A DNA stretch of 64,000 nucleotides from Prochlorococcus sp. AG-347-L02 (GCA_003281255.1 QCCL01000004.1:1-64000); one strand, 5' to 3'. Shown: positions 10,999 to 22,617, counted from the stretch's first letter. Numbers and translations are program-made. The notes: generated from the sequence alone by a model not told the origin.

Positions 10999-12375
10999 AT
11001 GGAAAATAAAGAAAAAAATTCTAACGTAGAAAATGTTGTAATTATTGGTTCAGGTCCTGCAGGTTATACAGCTGCAATTTATGCAGCAAGAGCGAATCTT
11101 CAACCATTGCTGGTAACAGGATTTAATTCTGGTGGAATTCCTGGTGGGCAATTAATGACTACAACATTTGTTGAAAATTATCCAGGTTTCCCGGATGGAG
11201 TACTAGGTCCTGAATTAATGGATCTAATGAAGGCTCAAGCAGAAAGATGGGGCACTAATTTATGCGAGAGTGATGTTGTCTCAATAAATACTGATTCTCA
11301 TCCCTTTGAATTAAAAACTTTAGAAGGGTCTATAAAATCTAACTCAATTATTATTGCAACTGGAGCAAGTGCTAATAGATTAGGCGTGATAAATGAAGAT
11401 AAATTCTGGAGTAAAGGAATAAGTGCTTGTGCAATATGTGATGGAGCGACCCCACAATTTAGAGATGAAGAATTAGCTGTTATTGGAGGGGGCGATTCTG
11501 CATGTGAAGAAGCAGCATACCTTACAAAGTATGGCAGCAAAGTACATTTGATTGTTAGATCAGAAAAATTAAGGGCTAGCGCAGCAATGGTAGATAGAGT
11601 AAAGGCTAATCCAAAGATAGAAATACATTGGAACACAAAAGTTGATAAAGTTGATGGTTCTGAATGGCTTGAGAAAATAGAAACTATTCACTCGCAAGAA
11701 GGTAAAGGGGAAATTAATATAAAAGGTCTTTTTTACGCGATAGGGCACACACCAAATACAAATTTCTTAGGCAACAAAATTGATTTAGATAATAAAGGTT
11801 ATATTGCTTGCAAATCAGGAAGACCAGAAACATCTATTGAAGGCATTTTCGCTGCAGGTGATGTTGTTGATTCTGAGTGGAGACAAGGAGTTACCGCTGC
11901 AGGAACTGGATGCATGGCAGCATTAGCTACAGAAAGATGGTTAGCAGAGAAAAACTTAGCAAAAACTATAGTCCGAGAAACACCCGAACCAGAAAAAAAA
12001 CTTAATTCATCAGATTTTAATGAAGAAGAAGTTAATGAGGATACTTTCGATTCAAATTCTGAATGGCAAAAAGGCAGTTACGCATTAAGAAAACTTTATC
12101 ACGAGAGTAAAAAACCTATCTTAGTAATTTTCAGTTCCCCAAGTTGCGGCCCATGCCATGTTTTGAAACCTCAGTTAAAAAGAGTAATTAAAGAACTTGA
12201 TGGTGCGGTTCTTGGCGTTGAAATAGATATTGATAAAGATCAAGATGTTGCAAAACAAGCTGGTATTAATGGCACACCAACAGTTCAACTTTTTAAAGAA
12301 AAATTATTAAAAAAACAATGGCAAGGTGTTAAACAAAGAAGTGAGTTTAAGGAAGCGATAAAAAATATTATCTAA
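10999..12375 (+). CDS. trxB: thioredoxin reductase with C-terminal thioredoxin domain (NTRC-type fusion)
   Basis: GSGPAGYTAAIYAARA, CAICDGATP redox site, then C-terminal FSSPSCGPCHVLKPQL thioredoxin-like domain. Confidence 0.93.
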   Translation: MENKEKNSNVENVVIIGSGPAGYTAAIYAARANLQPLLVTGFNSGGIPGGQLMTTTFVENYPGFPDGVLGPELMDLMKAQAERWGTNLCESDVVSINTDSHPFELKTLEGSIKSNSIIIATGASANRLGVINEDKFWSKGISACAICDGATPQFRDEELAVIGGGDSACEEAAYLTKYGSKVHLIVRSEKLRASAAMVDRVKANPKIEIHWNTKVDKVDGSEWLEKIETIHSQEGKGEINIKGLFYAIGHTPNTNFLGNKIDLDNKGYIACKSGRPETSIEGIFAAGDVVDSEWRQGVTAAGTGCMAALATERWLAEKNLAKTIVRETPEPEKKLNSSDFNEEEVNEDTFDSNSEWQKGSYALRKLYHESKKPILVIFSSPSCGPCHVLKPQLKRVIKELDGAVLGVEIDIDKDQDVAKQAGINGTPTVQLFKEKLLKKQWQGVKQRSEFKEAIKNII

Positions 12376-12384
12376 AGTAACTTT

Positions 12385-12651
12385 TTATTTATTGTTTCTC
12401 TTAGGATTATTTTTATTTGTAGTAGTTCTAGCACCACCTGCATTTCTCTCTCTATAAGTTATCCTCCCTCTAGAGAGATCATAAGGACTTATCTCCACTA
12501 ACACTTTATCTCCAGCTAATAATTTAATTCTAAATTTAGTCAATTTACCTGCAGCTCTACATAAACATTGATGTCCTTCAGGTTGTTCTAAAGTAACCAA
12601 ATAAAATCCATTCCCCTGCTCTTTTTCTATAACACCTGAAGTTTCAATCAT
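12385..12651 (-). CDS. infA: translation initiation factor IF-1
   Basis: GVIEKEQGNGFYLVTLEQPEGH, VEISPYDLSRGRITYR. Confidence 0.95.
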   Translation of the reverse strand: MIETSGVIEKEQGNGFYLVTLEQPEGHQCLCRAAGKLTKFRIKLLAGDKVLVEISPYDLSRGRITYRERNAGGARTTTNKNNPKRNNK

Positions 12652-12744
12652 TAATTAATCTTTTACTAAGTCCATATTATCAGAAAAAGATTGGCCAAAA
12701 ATTGATTTTAGAAAAATTTCATACGTAAAAAAATGAAATTCAAT

Positions 12745-12957
12745 TCAAATTGAAAATTTAATTTCATTAATTAGTTGAAGTTGACCATAGTAGAAATTTG
12801 CTTTCGCAATTTTTTCAGAATCTTCTAATTGATCAAAAAAAACAAACCCAAGGCTTTCCCATAATGATGATCCGCAAACATTATTCAATTCATTTTTTGC
12901 TTCTTTTGCATAATTTTCTAATTTTCGTTCAAGATTTTTAGATTTAGAAACAGACAT
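12745..12957 (-). CDS. hypothetical protein
   Basis: 70-aa ORF filling an intergenic gap. Confidence 0.6.
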   Translation of the reverse strand: MSVSKSKNLERKLENYAKEAKNELNNVCGSSLWESLGFVFFDQLEDSEKIAKANFYYGQLQLINEIKFSI

Positions 12958-13022
12958 AATCGATAAAAATATCCTTATAGTACAAATATACTATATAAGT
13001 CTAAAATGGCAATGCTAAAATA

Positions 13023-13985
13023 TTAAAAAGGTAATCTCTTTTTTTCTTCAATATTTAGATCTGCTTCCATTTCCCTTAATCTTTTAAGAATTTGTTGGTA
13101 GTACTCCTTTATATAACTCTCTAGTGAGGTCATATCTTCTTTTTTAAGTTCCAATATTTCGTAAGTTTTACTCATGTCAGCATCTAATGATTCACCACTA
13201 CTTGTTACTTCAGCAAATGCCAATCTTTCAGCAACATTTAAAGAATCTTGGAAAAAGGAAACTACTTTTTGAGTCAAACTAATTAGGAATGGGGAAACTC
13301 TAAAAATTTTCGCCTTTTTTTCACTAAATTTTTCACATAAAGATATAACTTCGTTTGAATCCCATGCTTTGGGACCTACTAATGGCAATGACGTTCTGTG
13401 AGTTTTTGGATTATTTACTGCTGCTACAACAACTTTCGCCATATCTTGAGTATTCATATAAGCAATTTTTGTTGGAGTCCCACTCATCCATACTGCTTGA
13501 CTATCCAAGATTGGGATGGCGAATTGTCCAATAACTCCTTGCATAAAAGCTGCACATTTGAAGATTGTATATTCTAAACCAGATTTCTCAAGAAGTTTTT
13601 CAGTGCAAAATTTAACGTCCATCAAAGGGACATTTCTAAACTTTTCTGTTAAGAGGATAGAGAGAAATATTACCCTTTTTACATTTAAAGATTCACAAGC
13701 ATTAAACAAGTTAAGTTTTCCATCCCAATCTATTTCATAAATACTTTTAGGATCATCTGGTCTGCTAGTCGCTGCATCAATAACTACTTCAATATTTTGC
13801 AATGCATATTCAATATCAGAAGAATTTAATAAATTACCTTTAGTTAGTTCACAACCCCACTCTTGTAGAAAGGAAGCTTTTCTTGGGTTTCTTACGAAGC
13901 ATCTCACTTCATGTCCATCCTCTATAGCTTGCTTTGCTATTTGTCTACCAAGTGTACCTGTTGCTCCAACTAAAAGAATCTTCAT
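13023..13985 (-). CDS. NmrA-like NAD(P)-binding protein, Ycf39/HCF244-like
   Basis: ILLVGATGTLGRQIAKQAIEDGHEVRCFVRNPRKA; upstream of petM. Confidence 0.88.
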   Translation of the reverse strand: MKILLVGATGTLGRQIAKQAIEDGHEVRCFVRNPRKASFLQEWGCELTKGNLLNSSDIEYALQNIEVVIDAATSRPDDPKSIYEIDWDGKLNLFNACESLNVKRVIFLSILLTEKFRNVPLMDVKFCTEKLLEKSGLEYTIFKCAAFMQGVIGQFAIPILDSQAVWMSGTPTKIAYMNTQDMAKVVVAAVNNPKTHRTSLPLVGPKAWDSNEVISLCEKFSEKKAKIFRVSPFLISLTQKVVSFFQDSLNVAERLAFAEVTSSGESLDADMSKTYEILELKKEDMTSLESYIKEYYQQILKRLREMEADLNIEEKKRLPF

Positions 13986-14042
13986 ATTTAAGATTTACTT
14001 AACTTGTAGACCATAACTCAAAATGTTATGAATTCGTGAGAA

Positions 14043-14141
14043 TCAATCTCCCTGAAACTTTAATAACAAAGCACCACCAACTAATCCTATTGGTATCAGT
14101 ATCCAAAAGACTGCTGCAATACTAAAAATTTCTTTAGCCAT
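14043..14141 (-). CDS. petM: cytochrome b6/f complex subunit VII (PetM), 32 aa
   Basis: Translated by hand: [32 protein letters not shown]; absent from the ORF track because of its length. Confidence 0.92.
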
Positions 14142-14234
14142 AGTAAAATTTAATGATTACTATAATTTACATTTAATATACATTTATTTGTTAAAAAAGT
14201 AGATAATGCAAATATCTTGAAAATTATTGAATAA

Positions 14235-15176
14235 ATGAATAATAATTTTAAAAAAAATATAAACTTACCTAATTACTGGAATTGGAATGATTTTAAAATT
14301 TGTTGGAGTGTTACAGGTGAAGATAATGAAATTCCAATTATCTTCCTCCATGGATTTGGCGCTAGCCGAAAACATTGGAGAAACAATTTAGAATATTTTG
14401 CGAAAAGGAATTGCGCCTCATATTCTCTAGATTTAATAGGATTTGGAGATTCAGATCAACCTGGGATTAGACAAATTGGAAAACTAGATAATGATATTTG
14501 GTCTAATCAAGTAAAAGACTTTATTGCACAAGTGGTAAGACCAAAGAATTCGGGGAAAGTAATTCTTATTGGCAATTCCCTTGGATCACTAGTTGCTTTA
14601 ACATGTGCTGTTTCAATAGAAGATCAGATTGCAACAGTTATTGCATCCCCGCTGCCAGATCAAATTCAAGAGAATAAAAATTCCATAACAAAAAAATCAT
14701 CATTTATAAAATTTAGAGATAAATTCCTAGGTATATTTTTTTTGTTATTCCCTTTGGAGATTATTTTATTTTTGATAACCAAACTAGGGGTTATAAAACT
14801 GGGACTAAATTCTGCCTATTTCAAAAAAGATAACATTGATCGCGAACTAATAGATTTAGTGACAAAACCAGTTTTAAGGAAAACTTCAGCTAGATCCTTA
14901 AGAGCAATGTGTATTGGGATGTCTTCAAGAGATGAAAAATTTCAAGCTTCTTACCTTTTGAGAAAACTTAGCGCCTCAAGAAAAGTTCCTTTTTTATTAA
15001 TTTGGGGAGAAAAAGATAATTTCATACCTTTGTTTGTTGGTAAAAAGATTGCAAATTTTCATAGATGGGTAAAATTAAAAATAGTATCCAATTCAGGACA
15101 TTGTATTCATGATGAAGATCCATCGGAATTCAATAGAATCTCTTATGAATGGATTAGAGATTTAAAAATCTTTTAA
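14235..15176 (+). CDS. alpha/beta fold hydrolase
   Basis: IFLHGFGASRKHWRNN, IGNSLGSLVAL, GHCIHDEDPSEFN. Confidence 0.88.
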   Translation: MNNNFKKNINLPNYWNWNDFKICWSVTGEDNEIPIIFLHGFGASRKHWRNNLEYFAKRNCASYSLDLIGFGDSDQPGIRQIGKLDNDIWSNQVKDFIAQVVRPKNSGKVILIGNSLGSLVALTCAVSIEDQIATVIASPLPDQIQENKNSITKKSSFIKFRDKFLGIFFLLFPLEIILFLITKLGVIKLGLNSAYFKKDNIDRELIDLVTKPVLRKTSARSLRAMCIGMSSRDEKFQASYLLRKLSASRKVPFLLIWGEKDNFIPLFVGKKIANFHRWVKLKIVSNSGHCIHDEDPSEFNRISYEWIRDLKIF

Positions 15177-15179
15177 AAT

Positions 15180-15704
15180 ATGAAACATACATTATCAGTT
15201 CTTGTAGAAGACGAATCTGGCGCATTGAGTAGAATCTCAGGTCTCTTTGCTAGAAGGGGATTCAATATAGATAGCCTTGCAGTAGGACCCGCAGAATCTA
15301 AAGGGATTTCAAGGTTAACAATGGTAGTAGAAGGTGATGATGAAACTCTTCAACAAATGACTAAGCAGCTAAATAAGTTATTTAATGTTCTGGGAGTTGT
15401 AGATTTTACGAATCTCGCAGCTGTTGAGAGGGAATTGATGTTACTAAAAGTTTCATCAAAAGAAGATACCAGGAGTAATATCCTTGATATAGTACAGATT
15501 TTCCGTGCAAAAGTTGTTGATGTATCAGATATGGCCTTAACTCTCGAGGTAGTTGGAGATCCTGGGAAGTTAGTTGCTCTAGAGAAATTACTTGAGCCAT
15601 ACGGTATCCTCGAAATAGCGAGGACTGGTAAGGTAGCTCTTAAACGCTCTTCAGGAGTTAATACGGAAATGTTGAAAATAAATAAATATTCTCTAGAAAT
15701 TTAA
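15180..15704 (+). CDS. ilvH: acetolactate synthase small subunit
   Basis: [37 protein letters not shown]. Confidence 0.96.
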   Translation: MKHTLSVLVEDESGALSRISGLFARRGFNIDSLAVGPAESKGISRLTMVVEGDDETLQQMTKQLNKLFNVLGVVDFTNLAAVERELMLLKVSSKEDTRSNILDIVQIFRAKVVDVSDMALTLEVVGDPGKLVALEKLLEPYGILEIARTGKVALKRSSGVNTEMLKINKYSLEI

Positions 15705-16312
15705 TTAGTTATCTCGACTGCCTTGATGTAGTCTTCTTTATTGATTTTTTCTAGCACATCTACCCCTTTAATAATCTTTCCAAAAATCGAATATCTTCCA
15801 TCTAGTTCTGGTATCTTACTAGTTACAAAAAAAAATTCAGTAGATGAAGACTTATTCTTACCGCTCTTAACCATAGCGATTGAACCACTCTCAAAAGTAT
15901 TAACTAAATTTTCAGTTTCGTTAGGATTTTTTATTTGATAGTTATATCTTGGTTTTATTTCTTCTTTGAATTTTATTTCTAAAGGTATTGCGGGACTTGT
16001 CTTATTCAGGATTTGTTTTCTTTCATCATAAATTTTATTTTCTGGATTAACACCACCATGAATAAACTTTATTTGGGGATAATTTATTATTTTATAAAAT
16101 TTTTGATTAACGTAAATATCATTATCTATGTTTTCCAGAAAGTTTGATACTGTTACTGGATTATGTTTGCCAAATAATTTAACCTCAAAATCACCCTTTG
16201 TAGTTTTAAAGAAAGCTACTTTATTACTATTAGTACAACTAAATTTAAGTTTTTGACAGTAATAATTTGAATCAATCCTATTTTTAAAACTACAAGCTTG
16301 CAGAAATAACAA
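15701..16312 (-). CDS. cyclophilin-type peptidyl-prolyl cis-trans isomerase, probably lipoprotein/exported
   Basis: [30 protein letters not shown] ... [31 protein letters not shown]. Confidence 0.88.
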   Translation of the reverse strand: MLFLQACSFKNRIDSNYYCQKLKFSCTNSNKVAFFKTTKGDFEVKLFGKHNPVTVSNFLENIDNDIYVNQKFYKIINYPQIKFIHGGVNPENKIYDERKQILNKTSPAIPLEIKFKEEIKPRYNYQIKNPNETENLVNTFESGSIAMVKSGKNKSSSTEFFFVTSKIPELDGRYSIFGKIIKGVDVLEKINKEDYIKAVEITN

Positions 16313-16350
16313 AATCTGTATAAAAGATAATGTTCTTAAAAAATATTTTT

Positions 16351-16908
16351 TTATTTTAAACCCTCCAAATTAACATCCAAAAATTTAGCCAGACGAGCTC
16401 CTTCTTCTTCAACCTGAAGCAGTGGTTTAAGTTCGCCTGCTCCGCTTAAAGGGAGAGGTTTTTTTCTACCTTTTAATACAAGAGCAATTCTTCTTCTAGG
16501 ATTAAATCCTTCACTTATATCCAACTTAACCGATTTAATTTCATCGAAATTTAATTTAACTTCAATATCTTTAAATAATCCTTTTCTTTTAATTTCTATG
16601 GATTTTGATGATTTATCAAAATAATTACTTCCCGAACCAAAGTTTATGTAAACTAAATACCACAAGTAAAAATTTAATAAATTAGCTATTACTCCGTATG
16701 CTCCCATTATTATTCCTTGAGGGATAAATAACAAAGTTGAAGGATTTCCTAAAGGTAATAAATCCCTTCCTGTGTAGCTTGATATTGAGGCTAAAAGAAA
16801 ACCAATACCTCCTATAGTCAACATTCCTCCAATAATATAATTTGAAATTTTTCTTGATCCACCAATTTTTTGTTCGATTTTATCGAATGACGTGAGGTCT
16901 GAATTCAT
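16351..16908 (-). CDS. ycf4: photosystem I assembly protein Ycf4
   Basis: GGSRKISNYIIGGMLTIGGIGFLLASISSYTG, FIPQGIIMGAYGV. Confidence 0.93.
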   Translation of the reverse strand: MNSDLTSFDKIEQKIGGSRKISNYIIGGMLTIGGIGFLLASISSYTGRDLLPLGNPSTLLFIPQGIIMGAYGVIANLLNFYLWYLVYINFGSGSNYFDKSSKSIEIKRKGLFKDIEVKLNFDEIKSVKLDISEGFNPRRRIALVLKGRKKPLPLSGAGELKPLLQVEEEGARLAKFLDVNLEGLK

Positions 16909-17090
16909 TTTTATCTTTTTTTAGAGCCTAATTCAGATAATTTAACAAACTAAGGGAGTATTCTTACCTAATTTTTAATAAAAAAGTCAGGAAAGCTTTA
17001 CAAGGCATTTCAGATATACAAATATTTCCCCACATTACTCTCAATCTTTGTTACAGTCACTGCGTATCCCGAAGCTAAAAACGATTTCTC

Positions 17091-18167
17091 ATGACGATCG
17101 CAGTTGGTAGCGCCCCACAAAGAGGATGGTTTGATGTCCTCGATGATTGGTTGAAGCGCGACCGCTTTGTATTTATTGGTTGGTCCGGACTACTTCTACT
17201 CCCTTGTGCATATCTTGCTATAGGTGGTTGGTTCGTCGGAACAACATTTGTTACCTCATGGTACACACATGGAGTTGCAAGCTCATACCTTGAAGGTTGT
17301 AACTTTTTAACAGCAGCTGTAAGTACCCCTGGTGATGCCATGGGACACAGTCTTCTATTTTTATGGGGTCCTGAAGCCCAAGGTAGTTTCGTAAGATGGC
17401 TACAGCTTGGTGGACTTTGGAACTTCGTTGCATTACATGGAGTATTTGGCCTAATTGGTTTTATGCTTCGTCAGTTTGAAATTGCTGGCCTTGTTGGAAT
17501 TAGACCATACAACGCTTTAGCATTCTCAGCAGTAATTGCAGTATTCACAAGTATTTTCCTTATTTATCCTCTAGGACAGCATAGTTGGTTCTTCGCACCT
17601 TCATTTGGTGTTGCAGCAATCTTCCGTTACATTCTGTTCATCCAGGGTTTTCACAATATCACTTTAAATCCATTCCACATGATGGGTGTTGCTGGAATTC
17701 TTGGTGGTGCTCTACTTTGCGCTATCCATGGAGCTACAGTACAAAATACTTTGTATGAAGATACAAGTATTTATACAGATGGTAAGGTTCAAAGTTCAAC
17801 ATTTAGAGCTTTTGACCCAACTCAAGAAGAAGAAACTTATTCAATGATTACAGCGAATAGATTCTGGAGTCAAATCTTCGGTATTGCTTTCTCAAACAAG
17901 CGTTTCTTACATTTCTTGATGTTATTTGTACCTGTTATGGGTATGTGGACATCTTCAATTGGTATTGTAGGCTTAGCACTAAACTTAAGAGCTTATGATT
18001 TCGTAAGCCAAGAAATCCGTGCAGCTGAAGATCCAGAATTTGAAACTTTCTATACAAAAAATATACTTTTGAACGAAGGTATGCGAGCATGGATGTCTTC
18101 TGTGGATCAACCACACGAAAACTTTGTATTCCCTGAGGAGGTTCTACCACGTGGAAACGCCCTTTAA
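17091..18167 (+). CDS. psbD: photosystem II D2 protein
   Basis: [36 protein letters not shown]... canonical D2. Confidence 0.99.
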   Translation: MTIAVGSAPQRGWFDVLDDWLKRDRFVFIGWSGLLLLPCAYLAIGGWFVGTTFVTSWYTHGVASSYLEGCNFLTAAVSTPGDAMGHSLLFLWGPEAQGSFVRWLQLGGLWNFVALHGVFGLIGFMLRQFEIAGLVGIRPYNALAFSAVIAVFTSIFLIYPLGQHSWFFAPSFGVAAIFRYILFIQGFHNITLNPFHMMGVAGILGGALLCAIHGATVQNTLYEDTSIYTDGKVQSSTFRAFDPTQEEETYSMITANRFWSQIFGIAFSNKRFLHFLMLFVPVMGMWTSSIGIVGLALNLRAYDFVSQEIRAAEDPEFETFYTKNILLNEGMRAWMSSVDQPHENFVFPEEVLPRGNAL

Positions 18168-19533
18168 TAGTTTACTTAGAGCCCCTAACCAGAGTATTGA
18201 AGAAACTGGTTATGCTTGGTATGTAGGTAACGCCAGATTAATTAATTTATCTGGCCGTTTACTTGGTGCTCATATTGCACACACTGGTCTTATTGTTTTC
18301 TGGGCCGGTGCAATGATGTTATTCGAAGTAAGTCATTTCACATTTGATAAACCAATGTGGGAACAAGGCTTAATTTGTATGCCTCATGTTGCAATGTTTG
18401 GATTTGGAATAGGTCCTGGTGGAGAAGTTACTGATGTATACCCATTCTTTGTGGCTGGTGTGATGCATTTAATCTCTTCTGCAGTCTTAGGATTTGGTGG
18501 TATCTATCATTCCTTAGCAGGTCCAGAAAAACTTGAGCAAGATTTTCCTTTCTTTTCAACAGATTGGAGAGATAAGAATCAAATGACTAATATTTTGGGT
18601 TATCACCTAATAGTATTAGGAGTTGGAGCATTATTTTTCGTTTTTGATTGGATGTTCATCGGAGGCGCTTATGATACATGGGCTCCTGGTGGTGGAGAAG
18701 TTAGGCTAGTCAGCCCTACATTAGATCCAAGAGTAATACTTGGTTACCTATTCAGATCTCCTTGGGGTGGCGCTGGTTCAATAATTGGTGTTAACTCAAT
18801 AGAAGATATTGTTGGTGGTCACGTATATGTTGGAATTACCGCGATAATTGGTGGTCTTTTCCATATCTTTACCAAACCATTTGGATGGGCAAGAAGAGCA
18901 TTCATATGGAACGGTGAAGGTCTACTAAGTTATGCTCTAGGTGGAATTTGTGTAGCAAGTTTTATTGCATCCACATTCATCTGGTTTAATAATACTGCTT
19001 ACCCTTCAGAATTCTATGGCCCAACAAATGCTGAAGCTTCACAGGCTCAAAGCTTTACTTTCCTAGTGAGAGATCAAAGAATTGGAGCTAATGTAGGTTC
19101 AACAATGGGACCAACTGGTCTAGGTAAGTATCTCATGAGATCTCCTACTGGTGAAATTATATTTGGTGGTGAAACAATGAGATTTTGGGACTTCAGAGGT
19201 CCATGGTTAGAGCCTTTAAGAGGTCCTAATGGATTGAGCCTTGAGAAAATCCAAAATGATATTCAGCCTTGGCAGGTAAGAAGAGCAGCTGAATATATGA
19301 CTCATGCTCCTAACGCTTCTATCAACTCTGTTGGTGGAATCATTACAGAGCCTAATGCTGTTAACTTCGTTAATTTAAGACAATGGTTAGCTGCAGCTCA
19401 ATTCTTCCTAGGATGGTTTACATTCATTGGTCATCTTTGGCATGCTGGACGTGCTAGAGCAGCCGCTGCCGGTTTCGAAAAAGGAATCGACAGAAAGAGT
19501 GAACCAGCTCTAGAAATGCCTGATTTAGATTAA
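18151..19533 (+). CDS. psbC: photosystem II CP43 protein (GTG start inside psbD)
   Basis: [48 protein letters not shown] ribosome-binding site about 8 nt upstream of GTG 18151. The listed 18124 start is over-extended. Confidence 0.98.
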   Translation: METPFNSLLRAPNQSIEETGYAWYVGNARLINLSGRLLGAHIAHTGLIVFWAGAMMLFEVSHFTFDKPMWEQGLICMPHVAMFGFGIGPGGEVTDVYPFFVAGVMHLISSAVLGFGGIYHSLAGPEKLEQDFPFFSTDWRDKNQMTNILGYHLIVLGVGALFFVFDWMFIGGAYDTWAPGGGEVRLVSPTLDPRVILGYLFRSPWGGAGSIIGVNSIEDIVGGHVYVGITAIIGGLFHIFTKPFGWARRAFIWNGEGLLSYALGGICVASFIASTFIWFNNTAYPSEFYGPTNAEASQAQSFTFLVRDQRIGANVGSTMGPTGLGKYLMRSPTGEIIFGGETMRFWDFRGPWLEPLRGPNGLSLEKIQNDIQPWQVRRAAEYMTHAPNASINSVGGIITEPNAVNFVNLRQWLAAAQFFLGWFTFIGHLWHAGRARAAAAGFEKGIDRKSEPALEMPDLD

Positions 19534-19548
19534 TTTCTATCTCAACTA

Positions 19549-19580
19549 AAAAAGCCTTATCTTCGGATAGGGTTTTTTTT
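19549..19580 (+). terminator. Rho-independent terminator after psbDC
   Basis: aaaagccttatcTTCGgatagggtttttttt hairpin plus T-tract. Confidence 0.85.
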
Positions 19581-19592
19581 TGCTCAATTTTA

Positions 19593-20204
19593 TTATCTAT
19601 ATAAATTTTCTCTAAGCCATGGCAAACTTAATCCCATTACATTACTGAAGCAACCCTCTATTTTTTCTATATATTTACCGCCTATACCCTCCAAGGCAAA
19701 TCCTCCGGCGCAGTATAAAGGTTCATTTGAATCTATATAACTCTTGATTTCCCAATCTTCCAAATTAGAAAAATAAACTTTTGAACTTACCGTTTTTTTT
19801 ATTATTTCAGTGATTTTAAAAATTTTGGAAGTTGAATCAAAATTCCCAATTATTAGAGTATGACCAGTATGTAAAAATCCAAATTCTCCAGACATTTTTT
19901 TCCATCTAATAAATGCCTCCTCTTTATTAGATGGTTTTCCATAAGCTTCTCCTTTAAATTCAAAAATTGAATCGCACCCAAGTATTTGCAAAGGACCACA
20001 CTTAAATTCTTCGGTCAATGATATGTTTTGAATATTTTCAGATAAACAATTAGCCTTTTGAAAAGATAATTCCAAAGCTAAATTAAATATATTCTTTTCT
20101 TTAATAGTATTTTCATCAAAGTCACTTGATATTTGAATAAATTGAATTTGACAATTTTCTAGTAATTTCTTTCTAGATTGAGAAGCAGAGGCTAGAATTA
20201 ACAC
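19593..20204 (-). CDS. maf: Maf/HAM1-like nucleotide pyrophosphatase
   Basis: [67 protein letters not shown]. Confidence 0.93.
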   Translation of the reverse strand: MLILASASQSRKKLLENCQIQFIQISSDFDENTIKEKNIFNLALELSFQKANCLSENIQNISLTEEFKCGPLQILGCDSIFEFKGEAYGKPSNKEEAFIRWKKMSGEFGFLHTGHTLIIGNFDSTSKIFKITEIIKKTVSSKVYFSNLEDWEIKSYIDSNEPLYCAGGFALEGIGGKYIEKIEGCFSNVMGLSLPWLRENLYR

Positions 20205-20270
20205 AAATTTTTTACCAAATTATAATTCAATTTAATAATTAATAAATTTTAAAATTAATATAAATTACTA

Positions 20271-21800
20271 ATGGAGTTAGAAGCAAAATCACATGAAATA
20301 AAGAAACCAATAATGGTCCTTGGCACTTCCAGTGGAGCAGGGAAATCGTTAACTGTTACTGCTATTTGCAGGATTCTTAAAAATTTAGGAGAAGAACCAA
20401 TACCTTTTAAAGGACAAAATATGAGTAACAATGCTTGGGTTGATTGGGAAGGTGGAGAGATGGCATATTCACAAGCACTTCAAGCTTTTGCTTGTGGTAT
20501 TAATCCCTCTGCAGAGATGAATCCAATTTTATTAAAACCACAAGGAAACTCAACAAGCGAGGTAATTCACCTTGGCAAAAGCATAGGGACCACAACCGCA
20601 AAAAATTACTATAAAGATTGGTTTTCCCCTGGCTGGGAAGTAATTAAAAAAAGTTTAAAGTCTATTTATAAAAGGAATCCAAATTGCCGTTTAATTATCG
20701 AAGGGGCTGGGAGTCCGGTAGAGATGAATTTAATTCATAGAGATCTGACTAATTTAAGAGTTGCTAAATATTTAGATGCAAATTGCATTTTGGTTACTGA
20801 TATTGAAAGGGGAGGCGTATTTGCACAAATAATTGGCACTCTTGAATTAATGAAGCCTGAAGAAAAGAAGCTTATTAAGGGAATTATTATAAATAGATTC
20901 AGAGGAGACCTTTCATTATTTGAAGACGGGAAAAAGTGGATAGAGAATGAAACTCAAATCCCTGTTATTGGAATTATTCCATGGTTAAATGATTCATTTC
21001 CTCCAGAGGACTCTTTAGATTTACTTGAAAGAAAATCCCATTTTAATAATCCTGAATTAAAAATTGGAATTGTAAAGTTACCCTCTATAAGCAATTTTTC
21101 AGATTTTGACCCTCTAGAAAATGAAGAAACAATATTAATTGAATGGATTAGAGAATCACAAAACCTAAGTAAGTATGACTTCATTATTCTGCCGGGCAGT
21201 AAACAAACGATTAAAGATCAAATATTTCTTGAAAATTCTGGCTTATCTGAAGACATAAGGGAATATTCAAATAACAAAGGAAATATAATTGGAATATGTG
21301 GAGGTTTACAAATGTTAGGAACTACACTTGAAGATCCTTATTTTAAAGAGGGTTCCAAAAATTATTCTGAACAAAAAATTAAAGGGATCGGATTACTACC
21401 ATTAAAAACGACTTTTTTTAAAAAAAAATTAACACGTCAAATCAACTCTGAATCTATATGGCCATGCCAATCAGAAATTAATGGATTTGAAATTCATAAT
21501 GGTCAAACTGTATTGGATGATATTCAAAGTTCATTAAAGATTAAACCTATTTTTAAAGATTTAGATCTAGGTTGGTACAAAGATAATAATCAAGGCGGAA
21601 CTATTGCAGGAACATACATTCATGGGATCTTTGAAAATGACAGTTGGAGAGAGCAATATATTAATTTAATAAGGAAGAGTAAAAATCTACCAATATTAAA
21701 TAAAAAATCAATATCTTATAAAGAAAAGAGACAATCCATTATTAATAATCTTGCTGATGAATTCCACAAACATTTAAATCTCAAGTCATTTTTAAGTTGA
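20271..21800 (+). CDS. cobQ: cobyric acid synthase
   Basis: VLGTSSGAGKSLTVTAICRIL, KGQNMSNNAWV, GICGGLQMLG, YIHGIFEND. Confidence 0.96.
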   Translation: MELEAKSHEIKKPIMVLGTSSGAGKSLTVTAICRILKNLGEEPIPFKGQNMSNNAWVDWEGGEMAYSQALQAFACGINPSAEMNPILLKPQGNSTSEVIHLGKSIGTTTAKNYYKDWFSPGWEVIKKSLKSIYKRNPNCRLIIEGAGSPVEMNLIHRDLTNLRVAKYLDANCILVTDIERGGVFAQIIGTLELMKPEEKKLIKGIIINRFRGDLSLFEDGKKWIENETQIPVIGIIPWLNDSFPPEDSLDLLERKSHFNNPELKIGIVKLPSISNFSDFDPLENEETILIEWIRESQNLSKYDFIILPGSKQTIKDQIFLENSGLSEDIREYSNNKGNIIGICGGLQMLGTTLEDPYFKEGSKNYSEQKIKGIGLLPLKTTFFKKKLTRQINSESIWPCQSEINGFEIHNGQTVLDDIQSSLKIKPIFKDLDLGWYKDNNQGGTIAGTYIHGIFENDSWREQYINLIRKSKNLPILNKKSISYKEKRQSIINNLADEFHKHLNLKSFLS

Positions 21801-22057
21801 AAGAAAAAAATATAAAAGTAATATGGCCAAACAATAAAGAAACATTTGTTTCTGAGGGAGATGACTGGTTTTCTTCTGCTAAAAAAGCAGGTTTAGAGAT
21901 ACCTACTGGATGCCTTACAGGAAGTTGTGGAGCCTGTGAAATAGATGTAAATGGTGAGACAGTAAGAGCTTGTATCAGTGAAATTAAAAATAAAAAAAAA
22001 TGTGCTTTAGAGGTTTCTTTAACTTCAGACCCCTTTTGGGAAAATAAGTTTCACTAA
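21797..22057 (+). CDS. 2Fe-2S plant-type ferredoxin domain protein
   Basis: PTGCLTGSCGACEIDVNGETVRACI cluster motif; overlaps the cobQ stop by 4 nt. Confidence 0.9.
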   Translation: MKEKNIKVIWPNNKETFVSEGDDWFSSAKKAGLEIPTGCLTGSCGACEIDVNGETVRACISEIKNKKKCALEVSLTSDPFWENKFH

Positions 22058-22617
22058 ACATTACCAATTATTAGATAAAGGAAAAAATAGTAAAAAAATG
22101 ATCCTAAAAATGTGTTTATAAGAATAACCTTTTTTTTGATTTTTGACGAGGCAATAATATAGCTGCCCAAAACATGAGGTAGGATTGGGAAAGATCTTAT
22201 GACTAAAATATAAAAAGGTTTAAAAGTTATATTTTCAAAAAGTTTATAAAGATTATTTTTTTCTGGTTTTTTTAAAAATAATATATTTCTAGAAAATTTT
22301 AATTTAATTTTTCTCAAAATAAGAACTTGAATTACACTTAAAATTGTTAAAGCAGGAGAAAAAAATAAAACATAATTTAACCCAAAAATCTTTATTAAGA
22401 TAAAGTCAAAAATAATTGCTAATGGAAGCCCTAAAAATATAGAAACTATATTTAAAGCAATCAAATAATTGTATTGAATATTATTAAATAAGGACTCAAG
22501 ATCATAGTTATATTTAAATATTAGAGCAAAAAAATAGACCGCTAGATAGGTAAAAAATATTTTAAAAATTGCTGATTTAAAATTTAAACCTTTTCTATTC
22601 ATATAATTGAAGATCAC
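22054..22617 (-). CDS. integral membrane protein, possibly VTT/DedA-like
   Basis: Multiple hydrophobic segments; RSFPILPHVLGSYIIASSKIKKKVILINTFLGS weakly resembles the VTT domain. Confidence 0.6.
   Translation of the reverse strand: MIFNYMNRKGLNFKSAIFKIFFTYLAVYFFALIFKYNYDLESLFNNIQYNYLIALNIVSIFLGLPLAIIFDFILIKIFGLNYVLFFSPALTILSVIQVLILRKIKLKFSRNILFLKKPEKNNLYKLFENITFKPFYILVIRSFPILPHVLGSYIIASSKIKKKVILINTFLGSFFYYFFLYLIIGNV

Noticed and set aside
10999-12375. Thioredoxin reductase-thioredoxin fusion as a novel architecture
   Set aside because: NTRC-type fusions are already known in cyanobacteria and plastids.
17075-17433. Antisense ORFs over psbD (88 aa and 60 aa)
   Set aside because: Mirror-image ORFs of a highly conserved coding gene with no recognisable product.
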